Below are positions 10,186 to 19,081 of a DNA stretch of 64,000 nt, piece after piece. The notes beneath the pieces are model-generated. The model was given only the letters and a program-made list of their open reading frames with translations. It ran no database searches and was not told the DNA's origin. Source of the DNA: CALFML01 sp044222245 (GTDB lineage: Bacteria > Myxococcota_A > Polyangia > Palsa-1104 > JAEUJZ01); assembly GCA_044222245.1 (NCBI GenBank), contig JBGANQ010000021.1, positions 1-64,000 of the forward strand, written 5' to 3'. Within the stretch, counting starts at the first letter, position 1; every line of letters begins with the position of its first letter. Position numbers and translations under genes: made by a program.

Positions 10186-12201
10186 TTACTTGAGCGGGGC
10201 CGCGGGCGTCGCCGGGCTCACGCTCAGGTAGGTGACCAGGGCCTCGACCACCGCGTCCTGCAGCCGCTTGGCCGGCTGGACGCTGCCGTCCTCGCCCAGG
10301 TCGTTGACGAGGATGGAAAAGGCCAGCGGCGGCCGCAGCGGCTGCGAGCCCGGCGCCGGCGCCCCCGCGTACCCCGACAGGCAGGAGATGCCGCTGAGCG
10401 TCCCGGTCTTGGCGCGCACATAGCGCTCGGCGACGCTGCCGGCCATGCGGTGACCGATCGTGCCGTCGGCCCCGGCCAGCGCCAAAGACGCCACGAAATC
10501 GGCGGCGAAACGGAAATCGCGGTAGGCGGCGCGCAGCAGCATCACCACCTGCGTCGCCGTGAAGCGGTTCGAGTCAAAAAGCCCCGAGCCGTTGACCATC
10601 TGATACTTGCCAGGCGCGATGCCCAGGGTCTCCAGGTAGCGGCTGACCGCCTGCAGGCCCTTCTGCCAGCTGCCCGGCTTGCCGCTGGAGTCGGCGCCCA
10701 GGCTCTTTAGCACCTGCTCGGCCATGAAGTTGTTGGAGTGCTTGTTGATGTTGCGGGCCAGAACGCCGAGCGGCTGCGAGTAGTGGCTATCGACCAGCAG
10801 GGCGGTGGGCGGGGCGGTGCCGCGGCTGACCTTGCCGCCGACCTGGATGCCGCGGCGGGTGAGCAGCTCGAGCAGCGTCGCGCCGGCGTACAGGTCGGGG
10901 TGGGCGACGCGCTTGTTGAAGTCCTGACCGCTGTCGCTTGCGCGGATCGTGCCGCGCACCCGGATGACAGTGCGCTCGCGACCCGGCGGCGCGTCTTTTT
11001 CCTCGCTCGCCTCGACGACCAGGCTGGTGCGGCCGCTCTGGACGGTGCGCGCCTCGTTGCTGATGACGAAGTAGGCCGACTGCGGGTCCAGGGCCACCCG
11101 CGGCGGCTGGCCGTCGCCGCCGCCCGGCTGGACGCGGATGCCCACCGCGTTGTAGTTCAGCGACACCGCCCCCTGCGGGGCGCGGTAGGCGTTGTCCTGG
11201 TTCTTCTGCTCAAAGGCCGGGCCGACCCGCTGGTCATCAAAGAAGCTGTCGTCGATGATGATGTCGCCCTTGATGCGCTTTATCCCGCGCGAGGACAGCT
11301 CCAGGGTCAGCTTCCACAGGTCTTCGGTCGACAGCGACGGGTCGCCGTAGCCGCGCAGGTACAGGTTCTTGTACTCGCTGCGATCGGCGCCGCGCTCGGC
11401 CGACAGCACCGTCTTGAAGCGGTACTCCGGCCCGAGCAGCGCCAGCGCCGCGGCGGTGGTGAACAGCTTGACGTTGGAGGCGATGTTGAGCGGCGCGACG
11501 TCGTTCTTGCCGTACAAGAGCCGGCCGCTGTCGACGTCGAGCACGGCGATGCCGACCCGGGCCCGTGTCGGCAGCAGCACCTGGGTCACCTGATCGATGC
11601 GCGCCTCCAGCCACTTGAGCCGCTGCGCCGGGTCGCCCGGCGGCGCGACGAGCGGCGGCGCGCTCAGGCTGCTCGCCGAGGGCGGGCTTGGGTGCTCGAC
11701 CTCGCCCGGGGCGGCGCTCGGTCCGGCGGCCGGCGCGACCGCGGAAGTCGCCGCCGGCGTGCCGGACGGATTGGCGGCCGGCTTGGCCACCGCTGGCGGC
11801 GCGCTCTGGCTGGACGAGGGCGCGGGCGGCTGCGCCTGTGCGAAAATTAGCCTCCCACCCAAAGCCGCATTAGCGTGGACGCTTCGTCCCTCTTGCGATG
11901 TGGAAGCGCCCTGCGATGACAGACTTGGCCGCGACTCCGGCCCTACGCCCAGGCTCGGGCGTGAGTCTCGTCCCGTGGCCGCTCCATCCGCCGGAGCCGC
12001 GGCAAGCTCGGTCGCCCCAAAGAGCAGCGCTCCGACGCCGAGCGCCGCCAGGGGCGCGACCCAAGCGGTCCGCCGACCCTGCGGCCGGGACCGCTGCGTC
12101 GGCCCGCAGCCGTTGTCTGGGATCGCTTGCGGGATCGCTCGCGGAGCCGCGGCCATTGCCGGCAGGCCGGAGCGGGGGTCGGGCCCGAGAACCAGAACCA
12201 T
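10186..12201 (-). CDS. dacB: D-alanyl-D-alanine carboxypeptidase/endopeptidase, PBP4 (DacB) family
   Basis: Peptidoglycan hydrolase of peptidase family S13, 671 aa. An N-terminal basic segment and a hydrophobic helix (about 47-69) act as anchor or signal. A Pro/Ala/Ser-rich spacer of about 110 residues follows, then the penicilloyl-serine domain. Active-site motifs are SNVK (Ser242, Lys245), SNN (489-491) and KTG (598-600). The large insert between the first two motifs is typical of PBP4. The long spacer makes it about 190 residues longer than E. coli DacB and suggests a reach across the periplasm. It is divergent from the peptide-binding lipoprotein gene, with about 50 nt shared between starts. 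Confidence 0.9.
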   Translation of the reverse strand: MVLVLGPDPRSGLPAMAAAPRAIPQAIPDNGCGPTQRSRPQGRRTAWVAPLAALGVGALLFGATELAAAPADGAATGRDSRPSLGVGPESRPSLSSQGASTSQEGRSVHANAALGGRLIFAQAQPPAPSSSQSAPPAVAKPAANPSGTPAATSAVAPAAGPSAAPGEVEHPSPPSASSLSAPPLVAPPGDPAQRLKWLEARIDQVTQVLLPTRARVGIAVLDVDSGRLLYGKNDVAPLNIASNVKLFTTAAALALLGPEYRFKTVLSAERGADRSEYKNLYLRGYGDPSLSTEDLWKLTLELSSRGIKRIKGDIIIDDSFFDDQRVGPAFEQKNQDNAYRAPQGAVSLNYNAVGIRVQPGGGDGQPPRVALDPQSAYFVISNEARTVQSGRTSLVVEASEEKDAPPGRERTVIRVRGTIRASDSGQDFNKRVAHPDLYAGATLLELLTRRGIQVGGKVSRGTAPPTALLVDSHYSQPLGVLARNINKHSNNFMAEQVLKSLGADSSGKPGSWQKGLQAVSRYLETLGIAPGKYQMVNGSGLFDSNRFTATQVVMLLRAAYRDFRFAADFVASLALAGADGTIGHRMAGSVAERYVRAKTGTLSGISCLSGYAGAPAPGSQPLRPPLAFSILVNDLGEDGSVQPAKRLQDAVVEALVTYLSVSPATPAAPLK

Positions 12202-12254
12202 ACCGGCAGCCTACCAAAAACTGCCGCCCGCCGTCGTATTTCTGCGCGTCGGCC

Positions 12255-13862
12255 GTGGCCCTTCGGGGCCGGCGGCGGTCGGCCCTGGGGGTTGTGCTGG
12301 CCCTTGTGTGCGGGCTCGCCGGCTGCCAGCGGCAGCGCGTGCCGAGCGACGAGCTGGTGGTGCTCATCGAGCAGCCGCCCAAGAACCTCGACCCGCGCTA
12401 CGCCTCGACCTCGTACGACCTGAAGCTGGAGTTTCTGTGCTACGCGCGCCTGGTCTCGGTCGACGATGACACCCTGGAGCCCAAGCTCGACCTCGCCGAG
12501 GCGATAACCGTCCTGCCCCCAGACCCCGCCCAGCCGGCGGCGCTGCGCTTTGATGTCCGGCTGCGCCCCGCCCGCTTCGCCGACGGCGCCGAGGTGACCG
12601 CTGGGGACGTCGCCTACACCGTCGAGCGCCTCGCCGATGAAAAGACCGGCAGCACCACCATGCGCCGCCGCTTCGCCGAGTCCGGCCTGCAGGTGCCGCC
12701 GCAGATCCTCGACAGCCGCACCGTGCGCTTCACCCTGGCCCACGCCCACGCCTCGTTCCGCACCGATCTGGACTTCGGCATCTTCCGCCGCGGCACCGCC
12801 GAGCCGACCAGCAAGCGGCCCAGCGAAGGCGGGATGCCCATCGGCGCCGGCCCGTTTGTGCTGGTCAGCGAGGTCGGCGAGGTGACGCGTTTTGTCAGAA
12901 ACCCCAACTTCTACGGCGGCCCGCCGACGCTCAAGCGGCTCACCGTGCGGGTGGTGCGCGACTCCAACTCGCGGCTCTTGTCGCTGGTCGGCGGCTCGGC
13001 GGATCTGACGCAGAACACGGTCTCGCCGCTGCTCTTTGACGCGATCGGCAAGTGGCGCACGCGCCTGCAGCTGCAGACCGCGCCGTCGGCGCTGCTGTAC
13101 TACCTGGGCATGAACAACGAGGACCCGCACCTGCGCGAGCCGCGGGTGCGGCGGGCGCTGGCGCTCGGCATCGATCGCGAGCGCATCGTCCGCACCAAGC
13201 TGCACGGCAAGGCGACCCTGGCCTCGGGTCTCTTGGCGCCGCTGCACTGGGCGTATCAGGCCCCGCTGGAGCCGCTGCTCTACGATCCGGCCAAGGCGCG
13301 CCAGCTGCTTGACGAGGCGGGCTTCCCCGACCCCGACGGCCCGGGTCCGCGGCCGCGGTTCACCCTGCAGTACAAGACCTCGACCGACGCCCTGCCGGTT
13401 GCCATCGCCCGCGTCATCGCCGCCCAGCTCGCCGAGATCGGCATCGCCGTCGAGCTGCGGCCGCTGGAGTTTCACCTGTTTTTGTCCGACGTGAAGAAGG
13501 GCAACTTCCAGCTGTACACCCTGAGCTCGTCGGAGATCGCCGAGCCCAACGTCTACCGCAACTTCTTCCACTCGTCGTTCATCCCCACCGCCGCCAACCT
13601 CGACGCCGGTCTGAACCGGATGCGCTACCGCAACGCCGAGATCGACGCCCTGCTCGACGAAGGGCAGCGCGAGATGGACCGCGACAAGCGGCGCCGCATC
13701 TACGCCCGGGTGCAGACGATCCTCGGGCGCGATCTGCCGATGCTGCCGCTGTGGCACCCCGACAACGTAGTCGTCGCCCGCCGCCTCGTGCAGGGCTTTC
13801 GCATGTGGCCCTCGGCGCAGCTGTCGGGCCTGGCCGGCGTGACCAAGCTGCCCGAGCGCTAG
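12255..13862 (+). CDS. ABC transporter substrate-binding lipoprotein, peptide/nickel (SBP_bac_5) family
   Basis: About 535 aa, solute-binding protein of an oligopeptide-type ABC importer. The start is placed at GTG 12255 because the resulting N-terminus is a textbook lipoprotein signal: RGRRRSALGVVLALVCGLAGC with Cys24 as lipid site. The frame upstream overlaps dacB. Family marks are EQPPKNLDPRYAS, the RFADGAEVTAGDVAYTVERL block and YLGMNNEDPHLREPRVRRAL. Near the end, WHPDNVVVARRLVQGF is usual for OppA/DppA. No permease or ATPase gene is adjacent. The ligand is unknown. Confidence 0.88.
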   Translation: MALRGRRRSALGVVLALVCGLAGCQRQRVPSDELVVLIEQPPKNLDPRYASTSYDLKLEFLCYARLVSVDDDTLEPKLDLAEAITVLPPDPAQPAALRFDVRLRPARFADGAEVTAGDVAYTVERLADEKTGSTTMRRRFAESGLQVPPQILDSRTVRFTLAHAHASFRTDLDFGIFRRGTAEPTSKRPSEGGMPIGAGPFVLVSEVGEVTRFVRNPNFYGGPPTLKRLTVRVVRDSNSRLLSLVGGSADLTQNTVSPLLFDAIGKWRTRLQLQTAPSALLYYLGMNNEDPHLREPRVRRALALGIDRERIVRTKLHGKATLASGLLAPLHWAYQAPLEPLLYDPAKARQLLDEAGFPDPDGPGPRPRFTLQYKTSTDALPVAIARVIAAQLAEIGIAVELRPLEFHLFLSDVKKGNFQLYTLSSSEIAEPNVYRNFFHSSFIPTAANLDAGLNRMRYRNAEIDALLDEGQREMDRDKRRRIYARVQTILGRDLPMLPLWHPDNVVVARRLVQGFRMWPSAQLSGLAGVTKLPER

Positions 13863-13873
13863 CCCGCCGCCGC

Positions 13874-13898
13874 GCCGTCTGCCAAAGGGGCGGACGGC
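13874..13898. terminator. GC-rich hairpin in a convergent gap
   Basis: Arms GCCGTCTGC and GCGGACGGC (9 bp with one G-U pair on the + strand) and a 7-nt loop. It lies between the stops of the peptide-binding lipoprotein and the UvrD-like helicase. No U-tract follows on either strand, so it is only a possible bidirectional terminator. Confidence 0.4.
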
Positions 13899-13901
13899 GG
13901 C

Positions 13902-16127
13902 TCAGAACAGCTTGAGCTGCGGCGATTTCGGACGACGCCTGGGCGGGGCCGGCTGGTGGACGAGGTGGGCGGGCAGCTCATCGAGGAACGGCGAGGGGCG
14001 ATCGGCGGCGGCGGCGGGCTGGCCGGCCGTCGCCTCGCGGCTGACGCACGAGACATAGAGGCGATCCTGGGCGCGGGTGAGGCCGACGTAGAACAGGCGG
14101 CGCTCCTCGGCGAGCTCGGGGGCCGAGCAGCCGCTGCCGGGGAGCAGACCGGCCTCGCAGCCGGCGATGAAGACGACGGGAAACTCCAGGCCCTTGGCCC
14201 CGTGCAGGGTCAGCACCGCCACCCGCTCTTCGGCCGCTTCCCACTCATCGGACTCGTGGCCATGGTCGGCGAGCGGCAGGCTCTGCGGCGCCAGCTGGGC
14301 GAGCTGCGCGCGCACCGCGGCGGTGTCCTTGTCCGGCGCCGCGAGCGCCGCGGCGAGGGCCGTCAGGCGCTCGGGCAGCGGGAGCGGGGCCAGGGCGGCC
14401 AGGCGCGTCGTGATCGCCGCCCGCAGCGCCTCGGGCACCGCGGCGAAGCGGGCCGCGCTCGACCCAGCGGCAAGCGGCGGCGCCGCGGCCGCGGGGTCAA
14501 GCCCGGCCGCCCGCGCCTCCCAGCGCAGCACCCGCCACAGCGCCCCCACGTCGGCCCCGGGGTCCGCGGGCCGGGCGCACAGCCGCAGGTAGGCGACCAG
14601 ATCGCGCGCCGCCGGCGAGTCCAGGTGGGCGCGCCGCGGCCGCTGGATCGGCACCCCCTCCTGCTGCAGCGCCGCGGCCAGCTCATCGGCGCGCGCGGCG
14701 GTGCGGGTGAGCACGGCGATGTCGCTGAAGCTGTAGCTTGGCCCGGCCCAGGCGGCGGCGCGGCGGGCGTCGTGCGAGAGCAGGCTGGTGCCGCCGACCA
14801 GGCTGTCGATCTCGCGCACGATGCAGAGGGCCTCGGCGAGCGGGCTAGGGGCGGTCAAGCGGGTGAGCGGCGCCCCCGCCGGCCGGGTAGCGAGCGGCGG
14901 CGGCGCTGCCCGCGCCGGGTCGTGGGCGATGACCGCCGCCGCCGCCGCCACCAGGTTGCTCGCCGCGCGGAAGTTCTCCCGCAGGTGCACCACCGCCGTG
15001 CCAGGGAAGTCGTGGGTGAAGGCGTGGAAGTGGCCGACTGCGGCGCCGCGGAAGGCGTAGATCGCCTGATCCGGGTCGCCGATCGCCAGCACCCCGGCGT
15101 GCGCGGCGAGCGCTCGCAATAGCTCGCGCTGCACCCCGCTCACGTCCTGATACTCGTCGACCGCGACGTAGCCGAAGGTGCGGGCGGCGGTGCCGGCGCG
15201 CAGCGCGGCCAGGGCGTTTAGCAGCAGATCGTCCAGGTCCTCGGCCTGATGCTGCGCGAGCAGCTCGGCGTAGCGCTGCGCCGCAGCGGCGAAACTCTGG
15301 CGGTGGGGACCGACCAGCTCGTCCACCAGCTCCTGGGCCGCGGGCGAGGTGCCAGTCAGTTCCGCTGCCGCTGGTGAGGCGTCGGTCAGGCCCGTGGCCG
15401 TGGACGCTGCAGAGGCGGCGGCCAGCGCCCGTTCCGTAGACGCGGGCGCGGGGTCGATCAGTCTCGTGGGCGCGGGCGCGGCGCTGGCCAGCCCCTGCAG
15501 CCAGTCGCTGCGCTGTCCCTTGAGGAGGCTTAGCACCCGGGCCAGCCGCGGCGCTAGCTGGGCCGGCTGGTGCGGCCGCAGCGTGCCGAGCTCCTCCAGC
15601 GCGTGCTCCGCGAACAGCAGCCGATCGCCCTCGCCGAGCAGTGTGGTCCCGGCAGGCAGCGGCCGCAGCAGCAGAGCCACCCGGTGGAACGTACCCACCG
15701 CAAGCTCGCGCGCCGGCGGGCCCAGCGCCGCCAGCAGGCGCTCCTGCAGCTCTGCCGCCGCCTTGCGGGTAAATGTCACTGCCACGATCTCCGCCGGCCG
15801 CACCTGCGCGGTGGCAATCAGGTGCGACAGCCGCGCGGTCAAGGTCCGTGTCTTGCCTGCCCCCGGCCCGGCGACCACCAGCAGCGGCCCACCGACGTGC
15901 TCGACCACCTGCCGCTGCGCCGCGGTCAGCCCGGACAGGACGTGCAGCTGCGCAGGGAGCGCCGCCGGCGCGGGCGCTCCCTGCGGCAAGTCGCCCGGTG
16001 CCGCGGCCAGGGGCGGTGCTGCTGCCAGGGGCGAGGCTGCTGCTGCCAGGGGCGGTGCTGCTGCCAGGGACGCTGCTGCTGCGAGAGGGGGTGCTGCTGC
16101 GAGAGGCGCGGCGAGGGGCTCTGGCAT
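13902..16127 (-). CDS. UvrD/Rep-type superfamily 1 DNA helicase
   Basis: A 741-aa 3'-5' helicase. Motif I is AGPGAGKT (86-93), motif Ia VAVTFTRKAAAEL, and motif Ic GTFHRVALLLR. Motif II is VDEYQDVSG and motif III IGDPDQAIYAFRG. Motif V is VLTLHGAKGLEFPVVFIAG and motif VI FYVGLTRAQDRLYVS. The first 50 residues are Pro-Leu-Ala repeats made by a DNA tandem repeat (about 16000-16125), so the translation start could lie later. The PHP/zinc-ribbon protein gene ends 12 nt before this gene begins. The two families are often adjacent or fused, which suggests a shared role in DNA repair. Confidence 0.9.
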   Translation of the reverse strand: MPEPLAAPLAAAPPLAAAASLAAAPPLAAAASPLAAAPPLAAAPGDLPQGAPAPAALPAQLHVLSGLTAAQRQVVEHVGGPLLVVAGPGAGKTRTLTARLSHLIATAQVRPAEIVAVTFTRKAAAELQERLLAALGPPARELAVGTFHRVALLLRPLPAGTTLLGEGDRLLFAEHALEELGTLRPHQPAQLAPRLARVLSLLKGQRSDWLQGLASAAPAPTRLIDPAPASTERALAAASAASTATGLTDASPAAAELTGTSPAAQELVDELVGPHRQSFAAAAQRYAELLAQHQAEDLDDLLLNALAALRAGTAARTFGYVAVDEYQDVSGVQRELLRALAAHAGVLAIGDPDQAIYAFRGAAVGHFHAFTHDFPGTAVVHLRENFRAASNLVAAAAAVIAHDPARAAPPPLATRPAGAPLTRLTAPSPLAEALCIVREIDSLVGGTSLLSHDARRAAAWAGPSYSFSDIAVLTRTAARADELAAALQQEGVPIQRPRRAHLDSPAARDLVAYLRLCARPADPGADVGALWRVLRWEARAAGLDPAAAAPPLAAGSSAARFAAVPEALRAAITTRLAALAPLPLPERLTALAAALAAPDKDTAAVRAQLAQLAPQSLPLADHGHESDEWEAAEERVAVLTLHGAKGLEFPVVFIAGCEAGLLPGSGCSAPELAEERRLFYVGLTRAQDRLYVSCVSREATAGQPAAAADRPSPFLDELPAHLVHQPAPPRRRPKSPQLKLF

Positions 16128-16138
16128 GGGCGGCTGCC

Positions 16139-17470
16139 TCAGGCGAACAGGGACATCTGAGGGGTCTGGGCGGTGCCGCGGCCGCGCTCGCCGGGTTCGA
16201 AGATGCGCAGGGTGCCGTACTCCCCGTCGTAGCCGGCGGCGAACTGCAGCCGGCCGCTGCGCACGCGGCGGATCGCTTCCCCAAGCAGCTCGGGGCCGGC
16301 CTGCCGCAGCTCGTCATCGCTGGCGCGGCGCAGGATGTGCAGCTCGCTGCCCAGCTGATCGAGCAGCCGGTAGTAAGCGCGGGCCACGCCGTCCGCCGCT
16401 GCCGAGACGCCGAGCACCTGGGCCAGGACCTCGGTGAGCGGGACCAGGCTGGTAAACGGCCGGGCGCGCGCGGGGCGGTAGGGATCGGCAGCCGGGCGAT
16501 CCGCCAGGGCCTCGACGCGTGAGAGCACGCCGACGGTGACCGGGCGATCGCAGCGCGGGCAGCGGCCGCCCAGGCGCTGGCGCTCGGCGGGCGCAAGGCG
16601 CACCTGGCAGTCGCGGTGGCCGTCGAGGTGATACTTGCCCTCCTCGGGATAAAACTCCACCGTGCCAAGGAAGCGCTCGGGGTCGCAGTGCTCGATCGCG
16701 GCGCGCAGACCAGCGAACGTCGGGTCGCTGCCAAGGTCGACCAGGTTCAGCTCGCGCCCGAGCTTGGCCGGCGAGTGAGCGTCGGAGTTTGAGACCAGGG
16801 TGAAGCGATCGAGCATCGACAGCCGGTGGTTCATCGCCGGGTCCGACGACAGCCCGGTCTCCAGCGCGAACAGCTGCGGCGTCAGATCGCCAAAGCACGC
16901 CTCCAGCGTGTCAAAGCCCGACAGCGACCCGAACACCGAGAAGTGCGGCGTCCAGATGTGGGCGGGGATGAGGTAGGCGCGCGGGTGCGCTTCCAGCACC
17001 AGCTCGAAAAAATCGCGGCAGGACAGCCCGAAGATCGGTCGCCCGTCGGACCCGAGGTTGCAGCCGAGCCGCAGCAGGCGCTCGCACAGCGCGTCCGCGG
17101 TGTCCAGATCGGGGAGCAGCGCGAGGTTGTGGACCTTGCGCACCGCGCCGTCCTTTTTGTAGATGTGCGAGACCTCGGAGGTCAGCACGAACCGCACCGG
17201 CCGCCGGCAGGCGCGCGGGATCGACTCGTCCAGGGCGGCGCGCAGCTCGGGGCGCAGCTCGAAGAAGCCGGGCTCCTCGCTGCCGCTCACCCGCGAGGGG
17301 ACAAGCTGGTCGCGCAGCTCGCTGCGCCAGCCGGGGTGGGTGAAGTCGCCGGTGCCGACGATGTCGATGCCTTTGCGCTGCGCCCACTGGTAAAGGTGCG
17401 GCAGATCAAGGTCGCGGCTGGTGGCGCGGCTAAAGTGAGAGTGAATGTGCAGATCGCAGGTGAGCTCCAT
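16139..17470 (-). CDS. PHP-family phosphoesterase with zinc ribbon (COG1379-like)
   Basis: About 443 aa. It opens with the metal-binding LHIHSHFSRATS, then GTGDFTHPGW, a conserved Glu in LTSEVSHIYK, a PAHIWTPHFSVFG block and NSDAHSP. These are the usual PHP-domain ligands. A zinc-ribbon-like region near residue 315 has GGRCPRCDRP, and a Cys in HRDCQV lies further upstream. The ATG at 17470 starts two residues before the domain; the open frame reaches 17506 but adds nothing family-like. It is upstream of, and probably co-transcribed with, the UvrD-like helicase. The predicted activity is nucleic acid or nucleotide phosphoester hydrolysis; the true substrate is not known to me. Confidence 0.88.
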   Translation of the reverse strand: MELTCDLHIHSHFSRATSRDLDLPHLYQWAQRKGIDIVGTGDFTHPGWRSELRDQLVPSRVSGSEEPGFFELRPELRAALDESIPRACRRPVRFVLTSEVSHIYKKDGAVRKVHNLALLPDLDTADALCERLLRLGCNLGSDGRPIFGLSCRDFFELVLEAHPRAYLIPAHIWTPHFSVFGSLSGFDTLEACFGDLTPQLFALETGLSSDPAMNHRLSMLDRFTLVSNSDAHSPAKLGRELNLVDLGSDPTFAGLRAAIEHCDPERFLGTVEFYPEEGKYHLDGHRDCQVRLAPAERQRLGGRCPRCDRPVTVGVLSRVEALADRPAADPYRPARARPFTSLVPLTEVLAQVLGVSAAADGVARAYYRLLDQLGSELHILRRASDDELRQAGPELLGEAIRRVRSGRLQFAAGYDGEYGTLRIFEPGERGRGTAQTPQMSLFA

Positions 17471-17575
17471 GCCGCAGGCATAGGCCCGCTCCCGTCGACC
17501 AGGCAAGCGCGACAGGGCACTATTTGGGAAAATTGTTCTCGGGAAAACTTGAGTCCGTTATAAAAAAGGACCGCC

Positions 17576-17932
17576 ATGAAGGTGATCGTGTTCGACGATG
17601 AGCTGACAGCGCACGCCGCGAGCTACAAGATGCCCGAGCTGACGCTGCTCTGCTTCGATCACGCTGACGACGCGGTGGCGATCGTCGCCGCCGAGCGGCC
17701 CGACGTGGTGCTGATGGACTACAACATGAACGCCCAGCTCGACGGGACGCAGGCGATCCGGGCGCTCAAGCGGCTCGGGCTGCCGCTGCGCATCGTCGCG
17801 ATCTCGGCCGAGCGGGCGCGCAACCTCGCCCTGCTCGACGCCGGGGCCGACGAGGCGGTGCCCAAGACGCACATCCGCGGCTACCTCCACAAGCTCATCG
17901 AGCACGAGCGGCTGCGGCGCATCTCCGGCTGA
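17576..17932 (+). CDS. stand-alone response-regulator receiver domain
   Basis: A 118-aa CheY-like protein with no output domain. Acidic pocket Asp7/Asp8, phospho-acceptor Asp48 (VVLMDYNM), Ser77 (AIS) and Lys97 (PKTH) are all present. AAGGA 5 nt before the ATG is the ribosome site. A TATAAA sequence at about 17551 may be a -10 box. It is divergent from the PHP gene. No histidine kinase is nearby, so the partner is unknown. Confidence 0.85.
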   Translation: MKVIVFDDELTAHAASYKMPELTLLCFDHADDAVAIVAAERPDVVLMDYNMNAQLDGTQAIRALKRLGLPLRIVAISAERARNLALLDAGADEAVPKTHIRGYLHKLIEHERLRRISG

Positions 17933-17936
17933 GCGA

Positions 17937-18440
17937 CTAGCGCAGCCGAGCGGCGATCAGCTGGACGAGCTGCGGCAGGTACAAAAGGCCGACAAAGCGC
18001 AGCACGAAGCCAAGGCCGCTAAGGGCGGTGAACGGCCACAGGCTCATGCCCATCATCCCGCACAGGATGCTGTACAGGTAGCTCGGCGGCAGGCCGACCA
18101 GCGCCGAGATGAACAGCAGCCACGCCGTCGAGCCCTTGTAGGACGCCAGCCGATCGCGCAGCTGGCCGAGCCGAGCCAGGCCCCGGGTGCGCAACAGGCG
18201 CCCGTGCAGCTGACCGGGCAGCATCCCGCGCCCCGAGGCGTAGAGCAGCAGCTTGGACAAAAGCTGCCCGAGCGCGGTGAGCAGCATGACGCCGATAAGG
18301 TGCCACGGGTTGCGGGTGAAGGTGCCCACCGCGAGCAGGAATACCTCGACGCTGAGCACCGGCACGACGCCGCTGACGAAGCTGAACAGGAAAGCCCCGA
18401 GGTAAAGACCAAACCAGTCTATGAGCTGCTGCGTGGACAT
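17937..18440 (-). CDS. DedA/VTT-like membrane protein
   Basis: A 167-aa integral membrane protein with about four hydrophobic segments. FSFVSGVVPVLSVEVFLLAVG and the later GRGMLPGQL / LVGLPPSYLYSILCG segments resemble the VTT (SNARE-associated, DedA) fold: a re-entrant helix with Pro and Glu and a second Gly/Pro-rich re-entrant part. DedA proteins move lipids or support membrane energetics; the role here is inferred. It ends 4 nt from the stop of the convergent receiver gene. Confidence 0.65.
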   Translation of the reverse strand: MSTQQLIDWFGLYLGAFLFSFVSGVVPVLSVEVFLLAVGTFTRNPWHLIGVMLLTALGQLLSKLLLYASGRGMLPGQLHGRLLRTRGLARLGQLRDRLASYKGSTAWLLFISALVGLPPSYLYSILCGMMGMSLWPFTALSGLGFVLRFVGLLYLPQLVQLIAARLR

Positions 18441-18520
18441 GAACCCCGCGACTTACAATGAGCATAGCCCGGTCTGACAAAACAGGGGGCGCGCGGCGAC
18501 GGGGCGCGCGGCGGGCGCGG

Positions 18521-18580
18521 CTAACGGACCTGCTAGCGAACTGGCTAGCGGACCTGCTAGCGGACTGGCTAGCGGACTTG
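18521..18580. repeat. five tandem 12-bp repeats carrying reiterated stop codons
   Basis: Units ctaacggacctg, ctagcgaactgg, ctagcggacctg, ctagcggactgg and ctagcggacttg. The last unit holds the final codons and TAG stop of the lipoprotein on the minus strand. Each further unit repeats the pattern and its TAG/TAA in the same frame. Confidence 0.85.
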
Positions 18581-18976
18581 AAAGATGACGTGGCCGAGGC
18601 TGGTCTGGCCGAACAGCCGCTGCTGGAACGTCGTCTGCGCCACCGCCTGAAAGCTGTCGTTGAGGGCGATGGCCTGGACGGTGTAGACGCCGGCGGGCAC
18701 CGAGAAGGTCTCGCCGGCCATGTTGGCGCACGGGAAGTCGAACACGCCGCCGCTCGGCGGGGAGGGGCTCATCTGGACGCGGATGGTGGCGACCTTCTTC
18801 TGGGCGCAGGTGAGCGCCGGCGCGGTGTTGGGATCGGGCGCCGCGGCATCGACAATCTGCCAGGTCAGCGAGGCGGTGGCGGTGGTCTGGGGGGTACCGC
18901 AGCCGGTGGCGAGCAGGCCCAGGCAGAGGGCAAGCCCGGCACCCGGACGGAAGGGGCGGAACAGGTGGAAGCGCAT
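18569..18976 (-). CDS. small lipoprotein, unknown function
   Basis: A 135-aa secreted lipoprotein. Signal LALCLGLLATGC gives Cys26 as the lipid site. The mature part has two further cysteines (CAQKK and FPCANM) and reads like a single beta-sandwich, ending TSLGHVIFQVR. AAGGAG 7 nt before the ATG is a good ribosome site. The stop lies inside the first of five 12-bp repeats. Family not recognised. Confidence 0.75.
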   Translation of the reverse strand: MRFHLFRPFRPGAGLALCLGLLATGCGTPQTTATASLTWQIVDAAAPDPNTAPALTCAQKKVATIRVQMSPSPPSGGVFDFPCANMAGETFSVPAGVYTVQAIALNDSFQAVAQTTFQQRLFGQTSLGHVIFQVR

Positions 18977-19081
18977 CAGGTCTCTCCTTGGCGCGGCGCG
19001 CCGTATAAGTGGCCCCTATTGTGCGACGCTAAACTACAAAATGGGAGGGGGTCGCAGCCGCCGCGGCCGGCTATCCCCGGG

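Noticed and set aside
18521..18580. CRISPR-like array
   Set aside because: Units are 12 bp with no spacers.
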